A DNA stretch of 64,000 nt from Paracentrotus lividus. Lineage: Eukaryota; Echinodermata; Echinoidea; Camarodonta; Echinidae. The stretch covers positions 17,501,775 to 17,565,774 of the forward strand of contig CALNVZ010000174.1 of NCBI GenBank assembly GCA_940671915.1, given 5' to 3'. Positions 12,336 to 23,140 of the stretch are shown in pieces; position 1 is the stretch's first letter; the number at the start of each line of letters is the position of its first letter. A program made the position numbers and the translations under genes. Below the pieces are notes generated by a model. It was given only the letters and a program-made list of their open reading frames with translations, did no database searches and was not told where the DNA came from.

Positions 12336-12555
12336 GATATGTTGGCCATCAGTGAAGAGCGTTACCAGCCTCATAAATCGGAAGGTTGTGGGTTCGATCC
12401 CACGGAACCAGTGTCATACAAAGACGTAAAAAATGGTGTTGGTTGTTTCCCTGTAATGAGTTCAACAAAGAGGGGGAGGGGTAGAGCAAACTCCAGCTGG
12501 CGTTGCTACAGCGGTGCCAAAGTCCAACACGGGAAAGGAAAAAGAAATTCAGATT
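12336..12555 (+). mobile_element. tRNA-derived SINE
   Basis: Positions 12345-12405 resemble a decayed tRNA. An A-box-like block lies around 12350-12362, followed by a RNA polymerase III B box GGTTCGATCCC at 12391-12401 inside a T-arm-like GTGGG/CCCAC stem. The tail begins GTCATACAAAGACGTAAAAA and continues to about 12555 with a small hairpin (AGCTGGCG...). Lack of proper acceptor and anticodon stems excludes a functional tRNA. tRNA-head plus unrelated tail is the standard SINE architecture. Confidence 0.7.
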
Positions 12556-14923
12556 GACAAATAAATATTGGAGCTTTTATTATTTATTGTTATTATATTG
12601 AACGAAAAGACGATGTTTGACATTAAAAATTTTGTATAGATTTTAATTTATTTTGCAAATGGAGGTGTGGAGCTTCTAATGACTGAGGTTGATTTTTATT
12701 ACTATTGTATTAAATGGATATACAATAGAACGAGCCATCACAAATGAACGAGAAGATCACATCATTACTTAGCATGAACTCTGTGTCGGAAACTAACTTA
12801 GCATATGCTTTAGTACGTTCCTAAATCGAGTCGATTGCATAAGGGAGAGAAAGAGGTTGAAAGAAGTAATAAAAAATAATTCAGAGAATTAGCTTTGAAA
12901 GAATTATGAAAAGAAATATTGTATGATTAATGATTCAATAGATGGCCAATCATAATTCCATTTGTTTACACTGATGATAAGAATTGTGAAACCTTGATTT
13001 AATATATTATTAAGGAATAGAAGAAGGGATCGTGAGATGGGACGAATGAAAATAATGAATGACAAGACAATAATAAGTGAAAGTGTGAAGCGTAGTCTTT
13101 GTTTCAATGATTTGTGATCGTGTGATGTGGGCTTGAGCACTAGACCTGATCTGAAGTCAGACTGTTGAAAAGGTTCAGAAGGTCAATTATCAAATAAACA
13201 TATTAAAATCCAGATTTGGAATTTCTTGAACTGCCATACCTGGAGCTGCTGGATGCAATGGTCCATGTATTATCAATCAGTTTCAGTGATGATGTTATCA
13301 ACAATACAAAATGCTTTCATTGATCTGGAGTCACTGATGTTATGGGCTGTTTCTCTCCTCAATTTAACGCACCATCTCCTCTACTTAATTCTTTGAAAGA
13401 AAAAAAAAAAAGTTTTATTCAAGAATGAAATGGGGTCAAGCTTAGGGAAGCCCAAACAAAAGATGTATCCAATGATGGCTATGCTGTGTCAGGGAGTGGT
13501 CCCATTATCTCAGGTTTGGAACTGTGTATAAATAAAGAAATGATATCATGCAGTCACATAAATTGTATATATCTACTGTGCAATATTTATTTCAATATTA
13601 CGACTGATTTGTAGACTCTTCGATAAGATTTTCCCTTGTAAAGCAATTTCTTGTTTGACTATTTCCTTTTACTTTGTTAATACCAAAATATAAGATTGAT
13701 CCAATGTACCTAGGATATGTCTGGCCACCTGCTAAAAACCAAAATCAATGTACAGGTATGCCCTGTACCCATCTCTTTCTTCAATTCTGTATCTCTCACT
13801 ATAGAGCTTGGTATACCTCTAGTATTGGGGTATTTGGGGTTTTTCCATCACAGTTTCTATCTACTCATCTCTCTCTTCATTTTTGTTCTTTCCCCAGCTC
13901 TCTTTTTGGGGCTCTTTCTTTTCTCGATCACCAGAAATGCATCAAAACAGCTGATTGTGATGCCAAATTTAGAACTATAATTGCATTCTACTTGTTCGGT
14001 TATTATTTCAATTCCTTTTTAATACACAAAATATTTTAATCATTTTACTCTCAAATAGCCTTTCACAAAATTAGAAAATTAAAGGGAGGTGAAGCTGTTC
14101 CTTCATAGAAAAGTGGCTCCTTACTTCTGGGGTTCATCTGTTTCATTCTGGGATGTTTTGTTTGTATCATGAATTATATTCAGAGAATTAGAAGAGGAAA
14201 ACCAGGGAGCAAACATTACGTCATACTATTGAATAGAGTGGAATAAAACCCCAACACCACAGTAGCTTTTGACTCATCATTAACAACCATAAAAGAGCTC
14301 ACTGGCTGCTTAATTATTTCCCCAATAATCCTTTCATCAACTTAACTCAAGCCTCGAAAAGGGTATATTCTATTTGAGGTTTTCTATTAGCTTCTGAATT
14401 GATTAATTGTTCAGCCACCCACTCAGCACATACTGACACATTGATATAAAAAAATAATATAAAAACGCTTTCTCATGAAAACCCCGACAAGTGAGGATGA
14501 GGTGGTGCATGAAGAAGTGATGTAATCATACAAGTATTTCATGATGTGTACATGTAAACCACAACCAGAGGAACCACAATCACCACCAATCATTGGATGA
14601 TGTTGTCTGGAATCCCTCAACATCTATCCTTATATGGTCATGTTTTTCATCTTTTTAAATGATTCTGGTTACACTGCTTCATGAAAGTTTGTTGATTTGC
14701 TTTGAATGTCCTGGATCTGCTACAAATCCTGTTTTTCTATATATGTGGTTTTACATACATTTTAAAAACAATATTAGAACTTCTGAAGGGAAGATTTCAT
14801 AACCTGTTGGAGACGAGCTGATTTGGCAATAACGCATAATTTCCCATAGACCTCAGCCCGAATATATTCAGGCTCAGTCATCAATGGGTAAGAGATAATT
14901 TTACTGCATAGTTCCCAGTGTGT
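12556..14923. other. No gene recognised
   Basis: AT-rich unique sequence. Overlapping frames at 13674-14039 are T-rich and lack domain character. No repeat boundary was seen. Confidence 0.5.
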
Positions 14924-14969
14924 TATAGTCCAGGCTAGGCCCCATAGGAAAAGATTCGAACCTTGCTTT

Positions 14970-15850
14970 TTGATATATACAATGTTTTTTTATGGTTCTT
15001 TGTCAATTCGATGGGGTGGCGCGATTCCAATATCCGAATGGGTGCAGACGCTAAACCTTGAAGCATTTTTCACAAATCAGCGAAAATTCAAGAATCGGCG
15101 CCAAAATCGGCGCCAAAATATGAAAATGGTATTTCTGAGGATGTTTTGGTGGTTTCTTGTTCAATTCCAGGGTGCTGATTCCAAATCCGATGAGTGCCAA
15201 CCGCGAAACCTCGCAGTTATTCCTTACAGCAATCGCTAAAATTCAAAATGGCTGCCAAAATGGCCGCCAAAACTGGAAATCAGTATTCCAAGGTTATTTC
15301 TGTGGTTGTTTTGGTGATTCTTATCAATTCGAGGGTGCTGATTCCAATTCGATGAGTGCCAGCCGCGGAACCCAACATATTTCACGCAAATCGCTAAAAT
15401 TCAAAATGGCTGCCAAAAATGGCCGCCAAATCGGAAATCAGAATTTCCAAGGGTATTTTGGGGTTGTTTTGGTGGTTCTTATCATTCCGAGGTCTGATTT
15501 CGAATTCAATGAGTGCCAGCCGCGAAATCAACATTTTTATGCAAATCGCTAAAATTCCAAATGGCTGCCAAAATGGCCGCCCAATGGAAAATGGTGTCCT
15601 GTGGGTATATTCATGGTATTTTGGCAGTTTTCTTGCCAATTCAAATGCGCTGATTCCAAATCCGATGATTACCAGCCACAAAAATCATACAGGATTTAAT
15701 GTAAACCGTTACATCTCTACCTAAAAAGAAAATGTGTATGATTTCAGAGTGTTTTGGTTGGTTCTTGTCAATTTGAGGTGCTGATTCCAAATCCGATGAG
15801 TGCCAACCGTGAAACCCCCGCTAAAATTCAAACGGCCGCCAAGTGAAATG
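14970..15850 (+). repeat. Left arm: five to six 155-bp tandem units
   Basis: The anchor GCTGATTCCAAATC recurs at about 15173, 15337, 15491, 15648 and 15780. The anchor AAAATTCAAAATGGCTGCC recurs at 15086 (variant), 15241, 15399 and 15554. Spacings are about 130-165 bp. Units include GGCCGCCAAAATGG-type blocks. The open frames at 15157-15552 and 15419-15724 are translations of this array, not genes. Confidence 0.85.
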
Positions 15851-17059
15851 GAGGAATTTATGTTATCCAATGTTTTGTTTAAATAATTCTTAATTGAGAA
15901 GCTGATTCAAGATAATTATGATGAGTTAGAGGCACGAAACCCTATTAGAAGCAATTTGCGCTAATCGTCATATTCGCTGCCATCAGCCACGTTAAAAAAA
16001 AAATTCTACATGCATATCGAGGTTATTTTTAGCTTCTTGTCAAGTTCCTGGCTCTGATTCCAAATTCGATGAGTACCTTTCAAGGAAACCTTGAATTTTC
16101 CAACGCAAAAAACATAAGCGGTGAAAACGGCCGACAGTCATGAAAAAGGCTTATTAATTCCAAATGAAAGCAAATTTCGCAAAAATGCCTATTTAATCGC
16201 TATTTCTTATGTAATACTAGCCGGTTCCTGTCATAACCACTATACTGATAGCAAAGAAGTCATATGATTCAGTCTTGGATTTTTTTTTCGTATTGTATTC
16301 GCATGTTTTGTAGACATCCAAAAGCATATTCATGTCTCACTGTCACATAAAGACATAATACAATTTTTTTATAATTTAAAGACTGGGTTTGTGAGTGATC
16401 TTGACATAAAAAAAATATTCTTTGATTCCCCCCCCTCCCCCGACAGAATAGAGGGTGTAAATGAAATACTGGGTTTTCCTTATACCCTTTCGTGTTTATT
16501 GAACACAGGAGACAATTTACATGAAACAAATTATTGAACACAGACTAAATAAAAACAACATTGTTCTGATTAGATGCACGATATTGGAGTACATCTTTTA
16601 CATGTCAGGGGCGATCCAGGGGGCGGAGGGGCGGGCCACCACAGTAAGATTCGGAAAGGATTTGAAAATGCATTCCTTTTGTACACGAACCTTTGTTTAT
16701 TGTCAGCGCGCTCGATACCCGTGAGATTTGACATTATCCTACCCTTATAGGTAGTGGTGATTTTCTGAGGCCGAGGCCAAAAGAAAAAAAAAAAAAAAAA
16801 GATTAACAACTGAGGGAATGATTGAGATAAGGGAAAAGAATAATTTTTTTTTTTGTGTTGTGTGGTGGGGACCTCAATGGTTCAATACTGTAACACCGGT
16901 AAGCTTGGACCTCTATGACAGTAAACGCGCCAAAAGAGTCTCATAACTTAATTATTGGCAATGTATAGCCATAAATAGATTTTACATGACTTGGTTGCCA
17001 TTTCTTTCCAAGCTATTCTTTCTCTCTTTTCTTTTCTTCTTCTCTGTCTGTGATTTTGT

Positions 17060-17715
17060 GGCTGGTAGCCTACTTATCGAATTGGAATCAGCGCCTTCAA
17101 GAGACATACCCATAAAATACGCATTTTCAATTGGGCGGCCATTTTGGCAGCCATTTGAATTTGAGCAATTTGAATAAAGCTGTGGGTTCACGGTTGGCCA
17201 CTCATCAAATTTGGAACCAGCACCCTCGATTGTAAGAAACCACAAAACACCCCCAAAAATACCCTTGGAAATACTGTTTCCAGTTTTGGCGGCCATTTTG
17301 GCAGCCTTTTTGAATTTTAGCGATTTGCGTAAAAATGTTGGGTTCGCGGCTGGCACTCATCGAATTTGGAATCAGCACCCTCGAATGTGATACGAACACC
17401 AAAACAACCCCAGAAATACCCTTGGAATACTGATTTCCAGTTTGGCGCCATTTGGCAGCCATTTGAATTTTAGCGATTTGCGTAAATCGTCGAGTTTCGC
17501 GGTTGGCACCATCGGATTTGGAATCAGCACCCTGAATTGACAAAGAAACACCAAACAACCTCAGAAATACCATTTTCATATTTTGGCGGCCATTTGGCGG
17601 CCATTTGAATTTTCGCGATTTGTGAAAAATGCTCAAGGTTCGGCGTCTGGCACCCATCGGATTGGATTCAGCACCCTCGATTGCAAAGACCATCAAAAAC
17701 ATTGTATAATCAAAA
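17060..17715 (-). repeat. Right arm: inverted array of the same units
   Basis: Reverse-complement units, with GGAATCAGCACCCTCGA-type anchors at about 17082, 17213, 17367, 17517 and 17660. A 171-codon minus-strand frame (17205-17720) passes through the array but encodes the same repeat text as the left arm, so I treat it as a repeat shadow. Confidence 0.85.
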
Positions 17716-17747
17716 AACAAGGTTAATGGTCTCTAGCCTAGACTATT

Positions 17748-18568
17748 ATCATATGCTTAATCTCTGTCTAAGGAAAGAAAGTAAAGCCATTTGTAAAACA
17801 CATTTTTATCTTGTTTTAATTGTCACTTAAAAGCTATAGCTCACAGTTATCTCAACCCCCCCCCCTTTTATTTTGCTTTTATGGGTTTTTGGTCAATAAT
17901 CAGAAACTCTGTAACCAGCCTATTTGTCTGATTGTAAAAGGTAGTCTTATATTGTTATTGAGTTGATTAGTATAACTCTCTGCTAAAATTACCTCTTGTA
18001 TTGTTAACTTCTCATCATATTGTGGCTTTTCAGTAATTGTAATAATCACATTATAATAATACAATCATTCTCAGAAACAGGGACTTATTTCCTGAAAACG
18101 CCCAGATATGTAAGGATATGAATTATGAATTAAAAGACAATAGTTTTATTGGATGTCCTAATGTCATATTGTGTAAAGCAAACACATAATTGTGTAAACA
18201 GAGTCATGATTCAACTGTGGTATGATTTGGTTCATTGAACTGCGTTTGTATCATTTTACAATGTTATGATGCCTATAACATAACATGGTATCCTTGAATT
18301 TATTTTGACTAAGCATTACCCATATAAGCCACCATATTTAATTTGTGGTTTATGAACTTGTTATAAGATTGAACTGATTTGTCACCACTTTAATCCATCT
18401 ACCCAGAGATTGAATCATCAACCTTCCTATTCAAAGCTTATCCATACAAACCACTGGACTACCACAAGAGGCTTGTGTGGTATACCACAATGCTACCTAG
18501 CATTATATCCTTCTTTACCATCTTTTTTTTTTGTTGGTGTGTGTGTCTCATTCTGCTGACCCATATAT
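17748..18568. other. No gene recognised
   Basis: AT-rich unique sequence with a C run near 17860. Confidence 0.55.
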
Positions 18569-18969
18569 TCCCGCGTTTACATGTACATTGAGATTCGGCT
18601 CTCGTGTCGAATCCACAGGAAGGATTCGACACTGCAAAGAGTGAACCTGTGATCGTGTTTATACACAACGAAAAAGGCGAGTTCAACACGGCTCCCAGAT
18701 CATGACCGGAAGTAAGTGACGTCATTAATGTGTGTTGCGATGTACAGCCAAATTCCATATCTGACCTCAAGGTCATCGACTTCGACACCGCTTTCTGGTT
18801 ACACACATAAAAATTGCCGTGTCGAACTCGCCTCCCAGATCGAAACCTAAGATTTTGGCGGAGCAAAAAAGGCATGTCGAACCCGGGTCGCGGATCACAT
18901 CGATCCCGTTTACATGGCATAAAATCGCTGTGTCTAACCCGCGACCCGAGTCACAGTGTAAACGAGGTA
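18569..18969 (-). mobile_element. 400-bp TIR family, copy 1
   Basis: Ends resemble GTTTACACTGTGACTCGG in inverted orientation. Internal GATC...GTTCGACA modules recur about three times. It is shared with 22748-23140 (opposite orientation) and 33796-34014 (partial). A minus-strand frame here and a plus-strand frame in copy 2 encode related text (SGRRVR, QKAVS, SQHTLMTS). That shows common descent, but the frames differ in length and end outside the element, so I do not call a gene. Confidence 0.8.
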
Positions 18970-19471
18970 GTAGTCTGGTGAGGGCTTTTTAGGAATGTTA
19001 ATCATCCTCTTTAACACAAGAGTTGATATTGTTTTAGCTCCCAACGGGTGACATACTGTTTAAGTTAATATTTGTGTGATTTTGGAATAATTGGGGAAAT
19101 ATGCAAGTCAATAATTTTGAATTTTTTTTTATTTTTTATTTTTTATTTAATTTGATTATCATTTTTATTTTTGCAATACGGACTTGCAAAATTTGCAAAA
19201 ATGAAAACACCATAAAAATAATGACTTAGACCCATACCGTATTCTGTCAGAGCCAGAAGTATAAAATTGGCGAAATTAATGGTATTTTATCCATAAATCA
19301 AGGTGGAAGACATTATTTGCAATTATCCAGAACTTGTCTGTTGCTAAACCCTAAAGAAACAGCAAAGCCCACTACCAGAGGTTAGTGGGTTGTCTGCAAT
19401 GTTTCCAAGATGGGAAACATTATCTACAAGCAGACGCATTAAAGATAAGACCACAGACTGAGAGGGGCTGT
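18970..19471. other. No feature recognised
   Basis: AT-rich sequence with a T-rich stretch at 19120-19170. Confidence 0.55.
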
Positions 19472-19681
19472 ATAGGTGCTTCTGCACTAGCTCGAGCTAA
19501 AAAATAGAGCGCTAATTGGTGGATCGGGGAAAAAACCTGAGAAAAGAAACTGGTCCTGTACTAGCTCAAGCTATTTTTTGTCCCCGCCGAACGAGTTCGA
19601 GCAGGGGACTATGAAACGGGCTCCGTACGTATGTGTGTCCGTCCGTCTCCATCGTCCCCTCCGTTGCGTCGTATGTTCAAA

Positions 19682-20800
19682 AATCTTCAATTTGCTACTC
19701 CTTCGCCACTTTTTCATCCGATTCGATTCCGTTTGCTATATATGAAGCACAAGTAATAGCACAAAACTTCTCACAGAATTTTGACCTTTGACCTTGGACC
19801 CTGATTTTTGACCTATAATGTTAATGGCACAAAATGCCTACTCCTTCGCCATTTTTCATCCGATTTCGATTCTGTTTGCTTATGTGATAGCACTAGGTGA
19901 GGACTACAAAACTTCTTCACGGGTATTTGACTTTGACCCCTTTGACCTTTGACCTTGATTTTTGCCTATATTGTTAATTGCTAAAAAATGCTACTTCCTT
20001 GCCATTTTCATGCCGATTTCGATTCCGTTTGCATTATGTGATAGCACTAGGTGAGGACTACAAAACTCTTCGCAGAATTTTGACTTTTGACCCCTTTGAC
20101 CTTTGACCTGACTTTTACTTATATTGTACATTGGCGTACAAAATGCTACTCCTTCACCATTTTTCATCCGATTTCGATTCCGCTTGCTTATGTGATAGCA
20201 CTAGGTGAAGACTACAAAACTTCTCTTCCACGGAATTTTGACTTTTGACCCCTTTTGACTTTGAACTTGAGTTTTGACCTATAATGTTAATTGGCTAAAA
20301 AAGATGCTACTCCTTCGCCATTTTTCAATCCGATTTCGATTCCGTTGGCTTTATGTTATAGCACTATGTGAGAGTACAAAACTTGTTCACGGAATTTGAC
20401 TTTTGACCCCTTTGACCTTTGACCTTGATTTTTACTCATATTGTACATTCGCATACAAATAGCTACTCCTTCCCAACATTTTTCCTCCAATTTTGATTCC
20501 GCTTGCTTAGTGATAGCAGATGGTGAGGCTACAAAACTTCTTCACAGAATTTTGACCTTTGACCTGGATTTTTGACCTATATTGTTAATTGGGCTACCAA
20601 ATCCTAATCCTTCGCGCATTTTATCCGATTTCGATTCCGTTTGCTTTATGTGATAGCACTAGCTGAGGACTACAAATTTTGCTTCAAGAATGTTGACTGT
20701 GACCCCTTTGACCCTAACTTTGACCTATATATGTACATTGGCTTACAAAGATGCACTTTTCTTCGCATTGTTTTACCCGATTTCGATCCGTTTGTCTTGA
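19682..20800 (+). repeat. Central array, 8 units of about 150-160 bp
   Basis: The anchor CCGATTTCGATTCCGTTTGC, with variants, recurs at about 19720, 19861, 20013, 20167, 20330, 20488, 20626 and 20787. Each unit carries GCTACTCCTTCGCCATTTTT, a GTGATAGCACTAGGTGAGG block and a run of TTTGACC half-sites. Right-hand units are the most degenerate. Confidence 0.85.
19782..20565 (-). promoter_or_regulatory. Five exact DR1 nuclear-receptor motifs in the array
   Basis: TGACCTTTGACCT, complement AGGTCAAAGGTCA, occurs exactly at 19782-19794, 19943-19955, 20097-20109, 20413-20425 and 20553-20565. Two AGGTCA half-sites one base apart are the classical DR1 element bound by HNF4, RXR and COUP-TF type receptors. 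The match is seen directly; binding is not known. Confidence 0.6.
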
Positions 20801-21214
20801 TATAGACTTATGCGGGATATAATGGGAATTTTACATTATCAGCGGGGACATATATTGCGCATCGCGTAATTTACTAATCCACTTGTAAAATTTTGCATTA
20901 ACGACCTGACCCAACCTTAAGTCCAATGTTTATTGCGCAACTGTTAACTACCGCTAGCGTATACACGCACAGATGCAAGATTTTGAATTTAGCTTGAGCA
21001 AGTGCAGCACCGCGCAAAATAACGCGCTACTTCGTGCCAAAACTGCAAACCAGCTCGAGTTTTTTTCAAAAAAGACTAAGATGACTTGGGTTTGGATTTC
21101 TTCCAAATTAGCATGCTATTTGACCACAAAGTCGGATCTGCTCTGATCGAGCAAATTCATCGATCACAAATAGTGCGTTATTTCAAAAAGCTCGAGCTAG
21201 TGCAGCACCGCCTA

Positions 21215-22467
21215 TTTTCTCTGTTTTACAGGACTCTTCTTAACAATCATCACAGTTGATTGTTTTGGGGGAAAGGATAAAGGAATGGTATGATATTTAT
21301 TCATAAAATGATGATAACCGAGGACATAAATGCATCAGAGGAAAGAATTGAAATAATGAAGGATCGATCCTAATTAGGAGATTAGTCCTGATAACCTCGC
21401 ACAGATTAAAACAAATTTAAACTAGGTAATATCCATAGCCTATAGCTTGCAAGATGTATGCCATCTCTCATGTTTTGTATTTCTTGTTTGCAAGGATGAT
21501 GGAATGAATGTATACAAGGATTCCATGGAATTGATGGAGATCCTTGTCCCATGTGTGATTTTATTGGTTTGCTTGTGTTATATTCATTTGTGTTCCTATA
21601 CAGAGCTACTTGTTTGGTCTCTATAAAAGATAATAGTTGTTTACCTTAATGACAGAGACTTGTATCTCTTTTAAAGATTTCTTTTGAATCAATCAATTCC
21701 CCAATGACTTGTGGCTAAATATCCGATTACGAGGCTTGCTTTCTATTCTGCATGTCTTTTTATGAAGATGCTAAAATTAGTTTTCTCTGCAGCTATAAAG
21801 AAGACTCATGATTAAATTTTAGTTAAATTCAATTGGCACTCCATTGTGAGTTGCTATTTTTAGATCTTGAAAACTTTGAATGACGTAGATTTTCATCTTT
21901 CCTTAAATTAGAAATCATAAAAATGCAGCTTCTGTGTTAGGTTCTGTCAATTATCTGCAATTCGACATCTATTTTAACCATTTCCAAAGTATAATGCTTG
22001 CTATAAACTTATTTGTGAGGAAGTTTTTCAATTTGTCTTTTTTACTGCCTTTTTACGATTTGTAATAATATCTTGTTGTGTGAAATTGCACCAAACGTTC
22101 TTCCTGTACCTTATTGCAATAAATAAAATGAAATATCCCTTTGTATTAGTCATTATTCATTGAATTAAAAAAAATCCCTAAAGAGTCCCAAAATCAAAAA
22201 AGAAGAAAAATCAGGCTTTTATATCGGTAAATCAGGGGATTTCTATTGTGCAAACGGAAGTGTGAAAGTGTAATTGGAATATTTATAGAGAATAAAAATA
22301 GGGGATTTGATCTATATAATTGATTTCTCTTCCATGAACCCCCACATTAAGGTAAAAACTTTTCAACCATGCTACCACATATCATATATTTCCTTATCGC
22401 AACACAAAGAGGGTCAGTACAGCCATTTAATGTTGTGTACCCAGCAAATAAACTTTTGTTGACTTAC
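21215..22467. other. No gene recognised
   Basis: AT-rich unique sequence between the nested element and the exon-like segment at 22468. Confidence 0.55.
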
Positions 22468-22621
22468 AGTTTTCATAACCATGAAATTTGTTGAAAATTG
22501 TCCGAGCTTGACAATTATGCAATTGACCGGCTTCCGCAGTCGGCAGAAATCAGAGGAAGGTCTGGTCCTGGACTGTGTTGATGTTTTTTGACCAAATCCG
22601 GCTCTTTGTTTTCCATTCATG
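22468..22621 (-). CDS. Candidate internal exon, function unknown
   Basis: On the minus strand this 154-bp segment follows CATCCTGCTGAACAG (acceptor) and ends at ACT|gtaagt, a full consensus donor. One frame is open throughout: 51 codons from MNGKQRAGFG to FMVMKT, with the first base completing a split codon. The middle contains SDFCRLRKPVNC. GC content is higher than around it and codon choice looks reasonable. No family is recognised. A second frame is also partly open, and strong splice-like motifs occur by chance in 64 kb, so this is only a hypothesis. Confidence 0.25.
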
Positions 22622-22747
22622 CTGTTCAGCAGGATGGAAAGTAAGTTTAATTTGTTGACATGGGTTATAGAGGATGAAGTGCATGGGGTACCCTTGAAAG
22701 CTGATATGGTTGTAGAACTCATAATCCCCTTCTATGACCTTGACATA

Positions 22748-23140
22748 TACCATGTTTACACTGTGACTCGGCTCAAGTGTTCTTGCAATTTTATTTCATG
22801 TAAACAGGATCATTGTGATCCGCGACCCGATTTTGACACATCTTTTTTGCTCTGCCAGAATCGTGGGTTTCGATCCGGGAGGCGGGTTCGACAAAGCAAT
22901 TTTGCTGTGTGTAAACAGAAAGCTGTGTCGAACTCGATGACCTTGATGTCATTGGTGAAATTCAGCTATACATCACAACACACATTGATGACATCCCACT
23001 ATTTCTGTTTGTGATCTGGGGGCTGTGTTGAACCTGCTTTTTTTTGTTCTGTATAAACATGATCACAGGTTCCCTCTTTCTAGTGTTGGACAATTCATAA
23101 GGATTCGACACAAGAGCCAAGTCACAGTGTAAACATGGTA
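22748..23140 (+). mobile_element. 400-bp TIR family, copy 2
   Basis: It begins TACCATGTTTACACTGTGAC and ends with its complement (GTCACAGTGTAAACATGGTA), giving a near-perfect inverted repeat. The body matches 18569-18969 in reverse orientation. This is the best-preserved copy for defining the ends. Confidence 0.85.

Larger units (their letters stand above)
14924..17747. mobile_element. TU/FB-like foldback element (2.8 kb) with tandem-array arms
   Basis: The outer ends are inverted: ATAGTCCAGGCTAG near 14925-14938 and CTAGCCTAGACTAT near 17733-17745, each followed by a TATACAATGTTTTT-type block. Inside each end is a long array of about 155-bp units; the arrays face each other in opposite orientation around a central region of about 1.2 kb. 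Long terminal inverted repeats made of tandem subrepeats define foldback elements such as Drosophila FB and sea-urchin TU. No transposase is recognisable in the centre. The central region holds decayed unit fragments (16021-16100) and a possible truncated MITE at 16606. Confidence 0.7.
19579..20850 (+). mobile_element. 1.27-kb element, TGTCCCCGC ends, central tandem array
   Basis: It starts TGTCCCCGCCGAACGAG and ends GCGGGGACA, a 9-bp inverted terminus. The left 100 bp includes ACTATGAAACGGGCTCCG and a GTCCGTCC run, followed by a tandem array of about eight units. Short-TIR elements with a central array of roughly 160-bp units are known in marine invertebrates, for example the pearl-type elements of bivalves. 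No protein is encoded. It inserted into the older foldback around it. Confidence 0.75.
19472..21214. mobile_element. Foldback element interrupted by a second element
   Basis: The left end ATAGGTGCTTCTGCACTAGC and the right end GCTAGTGCAGCACCGCCTAT are inverted repeats that continue into CTCGAGCT. Additional internal copies of the end motif lie near 19553 and 20993. Removing the nested element at 19579-20850 leaves about 470 bp of this host element. There is no coding sequence. Confidence 0.75.

Noticed and set aside
12336..12405. tRNA gene
   Set aside because: B box and T-arm are present, but acceptor and anticodon stems are not; it is followed by a SINE-type tail.
15157..15724. Plus-strand open frames of 131 and 101 codons
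   Set aside because: Translations of the left-arm tandem units in different frames.
16606..16800. CAGGGGCGATCCAGG start of a MITE
   Set aside because: Only one end is visible and no matching right end was found, so it is not listed as an element.
17205..17720. 171-codon minus-strand open frame, the longest in resolved sequence
   Set aside because: It lies inside the inverted 155-bp array, and its translation repeats the same text as the opposite arm; the unit length is not a multiple of three, so the frame merely wanders through the repeat.
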